Assembly (NCBI GenBank): GCA_009733575.1
Contig: ML769642.1
Coordinates: forward strand, 1 to 64,000
Direction: 5' to 3'
Origin: Gymnopus androsaceus JB14
Taxonomy: Eukaryota > Basidiomycota > Agaricomycetes > Agaricales > Omphalotaceae
Length of the DNA: 64,000 nucleotides
Below are positions 1 through 8,869 of this stretch, piece after piece. Under the pieces are notes generated by a model that saw only the letters and a program-made list of their open reading frames with translations, did not search any database and was not told the origin of the DNA. Positions within the stretch are counted from its first letter, which is position 1. Each line of letters starts with the position of its first letter. The position numbers and the translations under genes are program-made.

Positions 1-178
1 AGCCATGTATCTATCTCTCCCATCCACATCCAAGTTGACCATAGCATCCACCCAGACCCCGCCGGGCTACAAGTCAGTTGTCTCACCCCCAATTCACCCC
101 GTATTCCATCCATATATCTATGCCACCAAAGAGTCCTTGCCTGTGTGGCAGTGTAGGGTTTTCCTAAACAAGAAGCTC

Positions 179-273
179 TTGCCTGTGTGGCAGTGTAGGG
201 TTTCCCTAATCGAGAAGCCCTAGCCAAACCCTACATCCACTTTTTCATCTCCTGTATAACCCCTAACCCCTAA
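179..273. repeat. 95-bp direct repeat, copy 1
   Basis: This segment is identical by eye, base for base, to 7452-7546. It runs from a TTGCCTGTGTGGCAGTGTAG start into the first CCCCTAA units. A partial extra copy of its beginning lies just upstream (about 135-165). Repeats that end in telomere-like DNA are typical of subtelomeres. No coding function is proposed. Confidence 0.9.
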
Positions 274-287
274 CCCCTAACCCCTAA
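260..287. repeat. telomere-like tract, four CCCCTAA units
   Basis: Four perfect CCCCTAA heptamers stand in a row. The usual basidiomycete telomere unit is CCCTAA/TTAGGG, so the extra C is notable. The tract is interstitial here, with unique sequence on both sides. Confidence 0.85.
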
Positions 288-330
288 CTAGTAAGAGCTT
301 ATTTGGCTCGAATGCCCACCGGTCTGGAAG

Positions 331-1098
331 TTACTTAGCATATGCGTAAATAGACTGTAGCAAAGACTCACCCGTAGCTGACCATTCAGTAATCACAGGA
401 ACTGCGTCTAAGGCAAGTTCGTCTATGTCCATGTTTCCTTCATTCTGTCCCTCAGCTTCTTCCATACCTCCATAGCTCTGCAACGAGTTACACTGCTCTT
501 TCTGAGATAGCAAAGGGACCTTGGGAGGAGGAGGGGTACAAGCCTGAGACTGCAGATAGGCCTCAAGCTCTTCTTCGCAGTAATTTCCAGGACTAGGAAG
601 ATGTGGTCCACTAGTGATTGGAATATCAGAGTTACAGATATTCTCGAGGAAGCTCTCAAGCTCCTTTTCAGAGTAAGTCGATTCGTATGGACGACCAGGA
701 GCTCTAACATCAACTCTGGCAGGTGTATTATGAGAAGCTCTTTCTAGGAATTCACTGAGCTCTTCTTCGGTATATGTTGGCTGACTGGAGTGAAGAGGTG
801 AAGTCGTAACAGCCACGTAAGGGCAGGGTGAAGGTGTAGTGAGAACGGCAGCAGTAAGTTCGGGTGAAGGCGTGGCGAATGACATGCCAACCAGAAATTC
901 AGCAAGCTCTCTTTGGGTGTATGATTCTAGACTGGAATAGTGAGAAGGTTCAACGACAGGAGAGGCATTCCTTGGTGAAAGAGAGTCTGAGTTACGTTCA
1001 GATGGAGCCGTACTCTGTTCAGGCCATTGGGAATCACGAAAAGGACTCTCTGAACTTGTTTTTAGAAAGGAAGATGAGGTGAATAATGGTGAATCCAT
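331..1098 (-). CDS. unknown protein with four Y-x-x-x-E-L-x-x-F-L motifs
   Basis: I do not recognise this protein. It is a single open frame of 255 residues that starts with ATG and ends with TAA at 331-333. It carries four related motifs: YTQRELAEFL (residues 60-69), YTEEELSEFL (109-118), YSEKELESFL (142-151) and YCEEELEAYL (173-182). The linkers are rich in Ser, Thr and Pro, and the C-terminal third is acidic. No signal peptide or membrane segment is visible. The motif looks like a short amphipathic helix of the kind used as a linear docking site; that is inference. It lies beside a telomere-like tract and is the only convincing ORF in the first 8.6 kb. The repeated, conserved motif argues for real coding sequence. 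Further exons upstream are possible. Confidence 0.6.
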   Translation of the reverse strand: MDSPLFTSSSFLKTSSESPFRDSQWPEQSTAPSERNSDSLSPRNASPVVEPSHYSSLESYTQRELAEFLVGMSFATPSPELTAAVLTTPSPCPYVAVTTSPLHSSQPTYTEEELSEFLERASHNTPARVDVRAPGRPYESTYSEKELESFLENICNSDIPITSGPHLPSPGNYCEEELEAYLQSQACTPPPPKVPLLSQKEQCNSLQSYGGMEEAEGQNEGNMDIDELALDAVPVITEWSATGESLLQSIYAYAK

Positions 1099-2560
1099 TG
1101 ACTGGGAGCAAGATAGCTGGCTGGTTCAACGAGTTAGATATTGATGGTAAGAAAGACGGTAAGAAAGACAAAAAATTTTTTAAACATTTCCGGAGTATGA
1201 CGATCAAGAGTCAAATCTCCGACGTGTTATATGACGACCGAGTAGATATATATTTCTACTCATACTAGATAATCTACAATATTTTGGCGCACCGTTTACA
1301 GAAATAAGCAACATTCTTGATACTATCAAGAACTTCGTGAATTTGCTCCAGTACCACCTCCACGCTAACACCCTCGTACTGGTGAAACACGGCACAGAGG
1401 TCATGTGCGCTACTGGGCCTTGCCAAATACCCAGATTTCCTACCTGGGCCCATCCTCCCAAGCCGTCGTCCATGAAACTTTCCCATCCTAACCCGCGGAC
1501 CAAACGGCAGATCCATCAAATAACCTGTGCCAAAAAACTTTTAGGAGCCGGGAGGCTTTAGGCGCTGGTAGGAAACCAAAAGTCACGTAGAAATATCATT
1601 TTAGAGGCCTTACACGAAATTCAAGTGAATAAAACTATTAATTTTGAGTTGTACTACTACGCTAAGTCTATCCGAAGCCCGTTGGCCTAGTCGGTGAGAG
1701 GTAAGAAGTCCGTCCTAGGTAACGGACTTCTTACCGCTCACTGACGGGGTCAGGGCAAGTATACGATGTTTAATCCCCCTAAGAAAAATGTCTTTACCTT
1801 TAATATGAACGAAAATGGAAGAGAGGCTTACTTGAGGGTAAATACTGCCGTTTCTGCAAACTCGTAATTGGCGTGGGTCCGACGTCAAGTACTAATGCAT
1901 AACAAATTAGTATCATATCAGAAAAAAATTAGCACGTACCAGGAACAAGTTCTAGGCCTAAGTGCTGAACCTCAGGATACGGAAACATTGGTATAAAGTG
2001 AGTACCCACATATATATAGATTCAGTAGCCCGACCACGCTGATCAAGGCCTAGGCTTTACCTACTAGACATCAGGAAATGCATAGATCGGTTTGAAGCAA
2101 GTACCTACAAAAATACACTCAAAGCCTGCTCTAAAACAAGCTATCCTAACAAAGAAACAAAACCACGTCAGCCTTGGGGACAGATATACAACAACGCACC
2201 TTGGTAGAAGAGAAAAAAAAAAAATAATGAAACATAGGTGTAAGAGTATCCTACTATTGGCTCAGAGCAACAGAAGGAGCTGCGGCACACAGGCCCTAAG
2301 CATCAACTTCAACCTCAGCGGCATGAGGTACCCAGTCACAGTTTAAACAATCAGTGGCCAGCTGATTGCTATGAAAACTGTGCCCCTCTCCAAGACTAGC
2401 ATAGGTGCACATCCACACTAGCCCCATGTTATGGAGAGGGGTAGAAACCGAGGAAGAGAAGAAAGTGGAGATGATGGTGGTAGAGGATCAAGAGACGTGA
2501 CGTGGGAACATGAAAATTTATACCTGAGGCTGTGTCATGCCATACGCGGGAATAGCTCCT
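1099..2560. other. no recognisable gene
   Basis: Only short ORFs of low character are present, with an A-rich stretch near 2208-2225. The one clear structure is the hairpin at 1690-1745, listed separately. Confidence 0.5.
1690..1745. repeat. long hairpin
   Basis: GGTAAGAAGTCCGT and ACGGACTTCTTACC form perfect 14-bp arms around CCTAGGTA. The pairing extends outward imperfectly through GTCGGTGAG and CTCACTGAC. The result is a stem-loop of about 56 nt with no gene attached. Confidence 0.8.
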
Positions 2561-2569
2561 ATCTGTTTA

Positions 2570-3322
2570 CAGGTAAGTACGAAAAGTGGAATATTGAGCT
2601 CATTTTTTATCGGACTGCCTTGCGCTTATGACCGTTGGAAAGAGCGTAAAAATGCGTCCCAGAATCACCCCTGAACGGAATTTTTTGAACAAGTTTTCGA
2701 AATCATGTTATTTGGGCTACAGGAGTGCACAAAAAGTGAAATAATGAGCTCAGTTCTTATCAGATTGCCTTGAGACTATAACCATTGGAAAGAGCGTAAA
2801 AACACGTCCCAGAATCACTCCTGAACGGAACTTTTTGCATAAGTTTTCGAAATTTCCTCATTTGGGCTACAGGAGTGGACAAAAAGTGAAATAGTGAGCT
2901 CAATTCTTATCAGATTGCCTTGCGCTTATGACCATTGGAAAGAGTGTAAAAACACGTCCCAGAATCATCTCTGAACGGAACTTTTTGCATAAGTTTTCGA
3001 AAATTCCTCATTTGGGCTATAGGAGCGGACAAAAAGTGAGATAGTGAGCTCAATTCTTATCAGATTGCCTTGCGCTTATGACCGTTGGAAAGAGCGTAAA
3101 AACACGTCCCAGAATCATCCCTGAACGGAACTTTTTGCATAAGTTTTCGAAATTTCCTCATTTGGGCTATAGGAGTGGACAAAAAGTGAGATAGTGAGCT
3201 CAATTCTTATCAGATCGCCTTGCGCTCATGACCGTTGGAAAGAGCGTAAAAATGCGTCCTGGAATCACCCCTGAACGGAACTTTTTGAACAAGTTTTGGA
3301 AATCATGTTATTTCGGCTACAG
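2570..3322. repeat. 150-bp tandem array, about five units
   Basis: The landmark GAGCTCA recurs at 2596, 2746, 2896, 3046 and 3196, an exact 150-bp period. Units differ by scattered substitutions, and I saw no indels in the landmark spacing. No ORF runs through the array. It is typical of subtelomeric satellite DNA. Confidence 0.9.
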
Positions 3323-3990
3323 GTTAAAAAATTCCCAGCGCTTAAAATATCCCATGGGAAGTTACCAGCGCTAAAAACTCCCCAGTACATAAAAGTTTTC
3401 ACGTTAACTAACTATAGTGTGAAGTAAATAACTTATTTATGTTTTATGATGGTAAACGTACTTGATACAAGTAAAACACTGGCTCTGATGAGTCTCTGTG
3501 AGGTAAGTTACCTGTGCTAAAAATTTTCCAGTACTTACGACTTCCCATGGGAAGTTACCGGCGCTAAAAACTTCCCAGCACATAAAACTTTTCACGTTAA
3601 CCAACTATATAACTTATTTACGTTTGATTGATGGTGAACATACTTGATACAAGTAAAACACTGGCTCGGATGAGCCTCTCTGAGGTAAGTTACCTATACT
3701 AGAAATTTCCCAGCGCTTAAAACCTCCCATGGGAAGTTACCGGCGCTAAAAACTTCCCAGCACATAAAACTTTTCATGTTAACCAACCGTAGTGTGAAGT
3801 ATAAACTTATTTATGTTTGGTGATGGTAAAGATACTTGATACAAGTAAAATACTGGCTCAGATGAGCCTCTCAGAGGTAAGTTACCTGCGCTAAAAATTT
3901 TCCCAGTACTTAAAACTTCCCATGGGAAGTTACCGGCGCTAAAATATTACCAGCGCTTAAAAGTTTTTGCACGTCTAGCGCAAAATCCAA
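3323..3990. repeat. 182-193-bp tandem array with a palindrome in each unit
   Basis: Units are marked by the perfect palindrome CTTCCCATGGGAAG or a close variant, with CCCATGGGAA at 3351, 3544, 3726 and 3919 (spacings 193, 182 and 193). Each unit also contains GGCGCTAAAA and a GATACAAGTAAAA block. The array directly follows the 150-bp array but is unrelated to it. Confidence 0.88.
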
Positions 3991-4700
3991 TCAATTATAT
4001 TGGCTCAAATTAATTTTGGGGACTCCTGGGAGGGTATACTACCCTCCCAGGTGGTCAGATTTATGAAATAAAAGATGCCATTTTTGCGTTTAGTAGTATA
4101 GAAGAGAGTAATTGAACAGACAGCACAATCCGCGTACTGAGGCACGCAAGTTGCCAGCAGCAGGGAGCAGGGAGGGAAAGAAATTTGATGGCCGAGCATG
4201 GAGAGTCTCTGACATCGGGTGACCTTAAGGAGACTCGACCCAATGGTCCTAATGGCATGAGTGGACAGAAGCGAAGGGGATTAGTTGGAAAGACTGTATT
4301 AGAAACTGTCAGTAAAGTCTTTTGCAGTTAATAGCGACGATCACGGCGTACCTTCGTTCGCCGCTCAATTGTCACCCTTCTCGCCCTTTATTAGCCCTCC
4401 TCACAACCTGCTGCTGTTTCTCCAGCAGACTTAGCTTACATTGGTCGCTCAACGATCCCAGTACCCTCTGCTGCGCCATGTCTCCACTCAGATGACCAGC
4501 CCCGTGACCAGAACTACCAGCCAAGCGGCTGGTAAACCGACTGTAAGGAATAAGGGTCCTGGGCTGGGCACGGATAGGTTTCGGATAGGTTTCCTATCCG
4601 CACTTTAGGCCTACCTGGACGACGTAACGCGAGCAATTCCGGCGATGAGAGAGCAACCGGCACCATGTAGAACACTACCACTACCTCGGTGTTGCAGTGC
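3991..4700. other. no recognisable gene
   Basis: Two overlapping short ORFs on the minus strand (4005-4258) show no recognisable domain. A short stretch near 4020-4050 contains CTGGGAGGGTA and TACCCTCCCAG, a small perfect inverted repeat. Confidence 0.4.
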
Positions 4701-4701
4701 C

Positions 4702-4785
4702 CAGATTTCCGGCGGTGGAATGCTTACCAGCGGTCCATGAGCAAATTCGCTAAATCTGTGCATGGCGGCCTGATAAACCGTTCAC
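4702..4785. repeat. fold-back repeat, divergent copy
   Basis: This shares the layout of the better copy at 5996-6076: a GGTGG outer arm, a middle arm near ACCAGCGG, and inner arms CATGxxCA..ATTC and GAATC..GCATG in degenerate form. Several mismatches suggest an old copy. Confidence 0.5.
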
Positions 4786-5550
4786 CAACGGCGATTGGTC
4801 TGAAAAACGGTGCAAGTTCCTGAAATAAAACACCATTAGTAAAGTTCTTCCACGAGAGAAAACGATGACACACTCTCATTGGCCCCCAATGCGCTCGGTG
4901 CCCTCTACCTTATTCTATAGAGCACTTGCCCGGCGCCGTTTTTACACCCAAACCTGCTCCTCCTGGTCCACCATTTCCGATGTCTTGATTCGGTATCTTG
5001 CGCATCTTGATTCGGAGCATAGGTGCATGTCAGGAGGAAGATCGATGGGTAGGACTTGAGGTGGGCGGTGGTCGACGAGGGAAAGGGATACGTTGGCGGT
5101 AGATTGTTGAAGGAAGAAAACGGTAAACAACAAAACGTTAGCGGCGCACTGACCATTCACAGCCACAAACCTGCCGTTTTAATTGACACCGCATTGCCGC
5201 CAAGAATCCCGGCAAGTTCCGTCAACGTAATTCGTGCCTTCGTGCACATCTCTTTCCTTACCACGCCCACCACGAAAATGCTGAATGGAAGGAAGGGAGT
5301 AGGAGAAACAACCAGCGGGTTGAGAAGGGTGGTCAGATTGTACGAAGGTGCGTGGCTATCGATCTCAGCGGAGAACTACCTAACTAACGGCTTTTTGATT
5401 TATAGAACCAGCGAAGCCCTTCCCTTCCATCGACTCACCTCCTTTGAGCTGCCTGACCATAGGGTCGAGCCACGTCAAGATGCCCTGATGGCAGTGACTC
5501 CACATGATGTGTCCATCCTGCTCGCTGCTGGCGCCGCCGGGGCTCGAGTG

Positions 5551-5703
5551 GATTCGTCAATTTGCGTGCCTCGGTGCGCAAATTGTTGAATCCATTCAAC
5601 ACTGGCGAGACTTGCGTTTGACGCAAGTCTCGCTGTGCGTTGCACGCGGTGTCGTCCCACTGCATGCCATGTGTAAAGACGAGACCGCATGCAACGCACA
5701 GCG
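5551..5703. repeat. three adjacent hairpins
   Basis: Hairpin 1 has arms 5551-5566 and 5577-5592 (two mismatches in 16). Hairpin 2 has perfect 13-bp arms 5605-5617 (GCGAGACTTGCGT) and 5621-5633 around a TTG loop. Hairpin 3 has 26-bp arms 5631-5656 and 5678-5703 with two mismatches. They stand side by side; hairpins 2 and 3 share a few bases. The ORFs across this stretch look incidental. Confidence 0.88.
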
Positions 5704-5772
5704 ATAACTTGCGCCACATGGCCTCTCGAGGGTACTTGGCCGGCTCGGGCTAAGCTTCAGCGATTGCCCTGG

Positions 5773-5855
5773 GCCGGTGGTGACTTCTTTACCAGCCGTC
5801 CATGCTCAGATTCCGCGAATCTGTCCATGTCCCGCTGCTCATGTATCACCGCCGG
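5773..5855. repeat. fold-back repeat
   Basis: A member of the same family as 5996-6076. Outer arms are CCGGTGGTGA and TCACCGCCGG; inner arms are TCAGATTC and GAATCTG, embedded in CATG..CATG, around a CGC loop. Confidence 0.75.
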
Positions 5856-5995
5856 AAACATGGCCAACGCCACACCATGAGCCTGAGCAGTGGATGGAAA
5901 ATCTATCCACGCTCAGCCCGGGACCCAAGTCGTCTATCGGCGACTTCCTACTGGCCTACTACCCAATGGCTCCCCAAGCTCGACTTGCCCTGCGC

Positions 5996-6076
5996 CGGTG
6001 GTGAATCGTTTACCAACGATTCATGTCCAGATTCCGTGAATCTGGACATGGGCCGTTGGTAGGTATTCCACCACCG
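5996..6076. repeat. fold-back repeat, best copy
   Basis: This is a nested stem. The inner arms CATGTCCAGATTC (6022-6034) and GAATCTGGACATG (6038-6050) are perfect around CGT. The middle arms TACCAACG (6011-6018) and CGTTGGTA (6054-6061) are perfect. The outer arms are CGGTGGTG and CACCACCG. It could fold into an 80-nt hairpin as RNA or as a DNA cruciform. Confidence 0.88.
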
Positions 6077-6475
6077 TAAAACTCACATGGAGGTGAATAC
6101 CGCTGGACGGTAAATGCATCCACGTCCTCCGGCAATACAGTTGCTCGCCACAGGGTTGTGTCGATGGGAACGGAACTCGCGCCGTTACTGTTTTTCCGCT
6201 TCCTTCCTCCTCCGCCCACCACTACCAGCGTATCCCTTTCCCATCGCCCAAATCCGCTGGCAATTTGTTTGCCAATCCGCCAAGATCATCGGGACGCCGA
6301 ATCGAGGGAGACAGAGGGAGAGGGTACCTAGAGCAGAGCTGTGGGTGGAGAGACGGCGCCGGGTGCCAGCTTGGGTTGACCAGGTCATGGAGGTGCGTCA
6401 TCGTTTTTCTCAGCAACAGGCCAACCTCGCTAACTGTTTTTTATTTCAGAGATCTTCCCCGTTGCTAGGACCGTT

Positions 6476-6556
6476 GGCCGGTGGTGAACCGTCTATCAGC
6501 GGTCCATACCCAGATTCGTTGAATCTGTTTATGGCCCGGTGGTAGATATTCCACCC
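6476..6556. repeat. fold-back repeat
   Basis: The fourth family member. It keeps the CAGATTC..GAATCTG core with a GTT loop, the GGCCGGTGGTGAA start and a CCGGTGGTAGATATTCCACC end, with more mismatches than the 5996 copy. Confidence 0.7.
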
Positions 6557-6569
6557 CCGGAAGCCTGGG

Positions 6570-7420
6570 AACTGCAACATGGTGAGCAAACTCGCCCCGG
6601 AGCCAAGTCATCTAGTGGCAGCTTGCTACTGGGTGACGACTCACCGGCATACCTTTCCTGTGCAGGTAAGCCTCTGATACGGATGTGAATTACATCCGCA
6701 TGCTGCCCAGGAGCCCAGTCGTCTACCGGCGCTTTGCTGCTGGGTTCCTACCTGCCGGCGCAGCTTTTCTCCCCGGCAACGTTGGTATTCCAACGTGCAG
6801 ATACGGATATCAATCACATCCGCATCCTGCCCAGGGGTCCAATCGTCTACCGGCGCTTTGTTACTGGGTTCCTACCTGCCGGTGCAGCTTTCCTCACCGG
6901 CAACGTTGGTATTCCAACGTGCAGTACGGATGTGAATTACATCCGTATCCTGCCAAGGAGACAAGTCCCGCCGGTGACTGGCTACTGTGTTACTTTCCAC
7001 CGGCGGAGTTAGCATTCTAATGTGCAGGTGAGGCTTACATATGGATGTGAAACACATCCGTATCCTGTCCCGCCGGTGCAGCTTTCCTCACCGGCGGCAT
7101 TGGTCTTACAGTGTGCAGGTGAGGCTCACATACGGATGTGTTTTACATCCGTATCCTGTCTGAGAGACCAGTTGTCTACTGGTCCTACTACCCAGCTCCT
7201 ATCCACCGGCGCAGTTTTCCTCACCAGCAACGTTGGCATTCCACCATGCAGGTGAGGCTCAGATATGGATGTAAATCACATCCATGTCTTGCCCGAAGGA
7301 CAAGTTGGCTACCGGCGACTTGCAACTATGTCCCTGCGCACTGGTGCAGGTGAGAGTCAGATACGGATATAAAACACATCCATGTGCTGTCCCAAATGCT
7401 GGCTGCCTACCGGCGCCATG
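6570..7420. repeat. tandem array, seven units, each with an ATACGGATGT palindrome
   Basis: A variant of ATACGGATGT-N-ACATCCGTAT recurs at about 6677, 6800, 6923, 7038, 7131, 7262 and 7360. Shared flanks include TACCGGCG, a TGCCGGTGCAGCTTTCCTCACCGG-like block and CAACGTTGG. Spacing is 93-131 bp. The ORFs across the array are products of repetition, not a gene. Confidence 0.82.
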
Positions 7421-7451
7421 TCACCAAAGAGTCCATGTCACCGAAGAGTCC

Positions 7452-7546
7452 TTGCCTGTGTGGCAGTGTAGGGTTTCCCTAATCGAGAAGCCCTAGCCAA
7501 ACCCTACATCCACTTTTTCATCTCCTGTATAACCCCTAACCCCTAA
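7452..7546. repeat. 95-bp direct repeat, copy 2
   Basis: Identical by eye to 179-273. It also ends in CCCCTAA units (two here: 7533-7539 and 7540-7546). The pair brackets all the satellite and fold-back material from 0.3 to 7.4 kb. Confidence 0.9.
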
Positions 7547-7960
7547 TTTGTTCAAGTACACTCCTGTCCGTCATGGACGGACGGTCTGTATCAAGGCAAG
7601 ATACAACATTGAACTAGTTAGTGTACTACACTTATTAGTACTTTGTTCAAGTACACTCCTGTCCGTCGTGGACGGACAGTCTGTATCCAGGCAAGATACA
7701 ACATTGAACTAGTTATTGTAGTATACTTACTAGTAATTTGTTCAAATACACTCCTGTCCGTCGTGGACGGACGGTCTGTATCAAGGCAAGATACAATATT
7801 GAACTAATTGGTGTACTACACTTATTAGTACTTCATTCAAGTACCAAGTATGTTCTCATCCATCATGGACGGACTGTCTGTATCAAGGCAAGATACAACA
7901 TTGAACTAATTAGTATAGTACACTTACTAGTACTTTGTTCAAGTATATTCCCCTCCATCT
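7547..7960. repeat. 95-bp tandem array, four units plus a partial
   Basis: TTTGTTCAAGTA-type starts lie at 7547, 7642, 7737 and 7832 (exactly 95 bp each), then at 7933 after a unit with about 6 extra bases. Each unit contains a GTCCGTC-ATG-GACGGAC hairpin and a GTATC..GATAC hairpin. Confidence 0.9.
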
Positions 7961-8400
7961 TCACACTCACTGTCCTCTTAAGATGGCAAAGTGCAATGTG
8001 TACACATAACACACTATGCTTCTATAATAAATAAGTGCATTGTATCCATGCACACACATATACTGTCCTTCTACGATGGACAAGTGCAATATGTATATGC
8101 ACATATGCACCGTTCTTCTGTGACCAACAAGTGCAATATGTACATACATCCACACACCGTCCTTCTACGATAGAAAAGTCCAATGTGTGCATGCATACAG
8201 ACACTGTTCTTCCATGATGGACAAGTCCAATGTGTACATGCATACACACAGTGGTCTTCTCCAATGGACGAGTGCAATGCGTACATACACACACATACAC
8301 ACACACACACACACACACTGTTCTTCTATGATGGACAGGTGCAATGTATACATATATACACACACTGTCCTTCTACAATAGACTAGTGCAATGTTCATAC
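7961..8400. repeat. ~47-bp minisatellite
   Basis: About nine degenerate units follow the pattern TGTCCTTCTAYGATGGACAAGTGCAATGTGTACATGCAYACACACAC, written here only as a description of the consensus. One unit has expanded into an (AC)n tract at 8286-8318. The His/Cys-rich ORFs on both strands are artefacts of the repeat. Confidence 0.85.
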
Positions 8401-8566
8401 TATCCTACCCTGCCTTGCCCTACTGTACCCTACCTCACTATACTCTATTCTACCATACCCTACCATACCCTATTGTACCCTGCCCTATCCTGCCCTGCCC
8501 TACTTTGCTCTACCCTCCCCTGCCCTACCCTACCCTGCCCTACCCTACCCTACCCTACCCTAGGGT
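8400..8566. repeat. pyrimidine-rich CCCTA/CCCTG degenerate tract
   Basis: Five-base units close to TACCC are repeated for about 165 bp and become regular (TACCC)n at 8540-8562, followed by TAGGGTTT. It resembles decayed telomere-like sequence. Confidence 0.75.
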
Positions 8567-8595
8567 TTCAATCCCTAGTCCATCCCTAGGATGAT

Positions 8596-8625
8596 CCATT
8601 AACCCCCTAACCCTAACCCCTAAGC
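8596..8625. repeat. short telomere-like remnant
   Basis: The sequence reads CCCCCTAA, CCCTAA, CCCCTAA in a row. It marks the end of the repeat-rich block; the SAP-domain gene starts to be readable about 250 bp further on. Confidence 0.7.
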
Positions 8626-8869
8626 ACTGATTTCTCCTCAATGACTATTGTCAAGTACCTCATATCATGGAATGATGACCCACGGGAACGACGCGAAGAT
8701 TTTTTCAATATGAATCGTGCACCTACCATTGCTTGCTTTCATTGCGGTCGTACTTGTAGATGTTCATAGATGTTCAAACTTATTTGGTATTTCTATGTAC
8801 AATGATAGCATGCAAAATATACGGACAAGAAATACAAAGTATACTAGATGTGGGTAAGATAAACATTAT

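Noticed and set aside
5056..5589. 177-residue plus-strand ORF
   Set aside because: It runs into the triple-hairpin block, has no domain features and competes with ORFs on the other strand produced by the inverted repeats.
6685..7353. Repetitive ORFs with recurring YIRMLP/ICNY-type blocks
   Set aside because: They follow the tandem array period and appear in several frames, so they are by-products of the repeat.
7967..8594. Several His/Cys/Thr-rich ORFs on both strands
   Set aside because: They are translations of the 47-bp minisatellite, the (AC)n run and the CCCTA tract.
1..8625. CRISPR array
   Set aside because: Direct repeats here are 47-193 bp units without unique spacers, in a eukaryotic setting.
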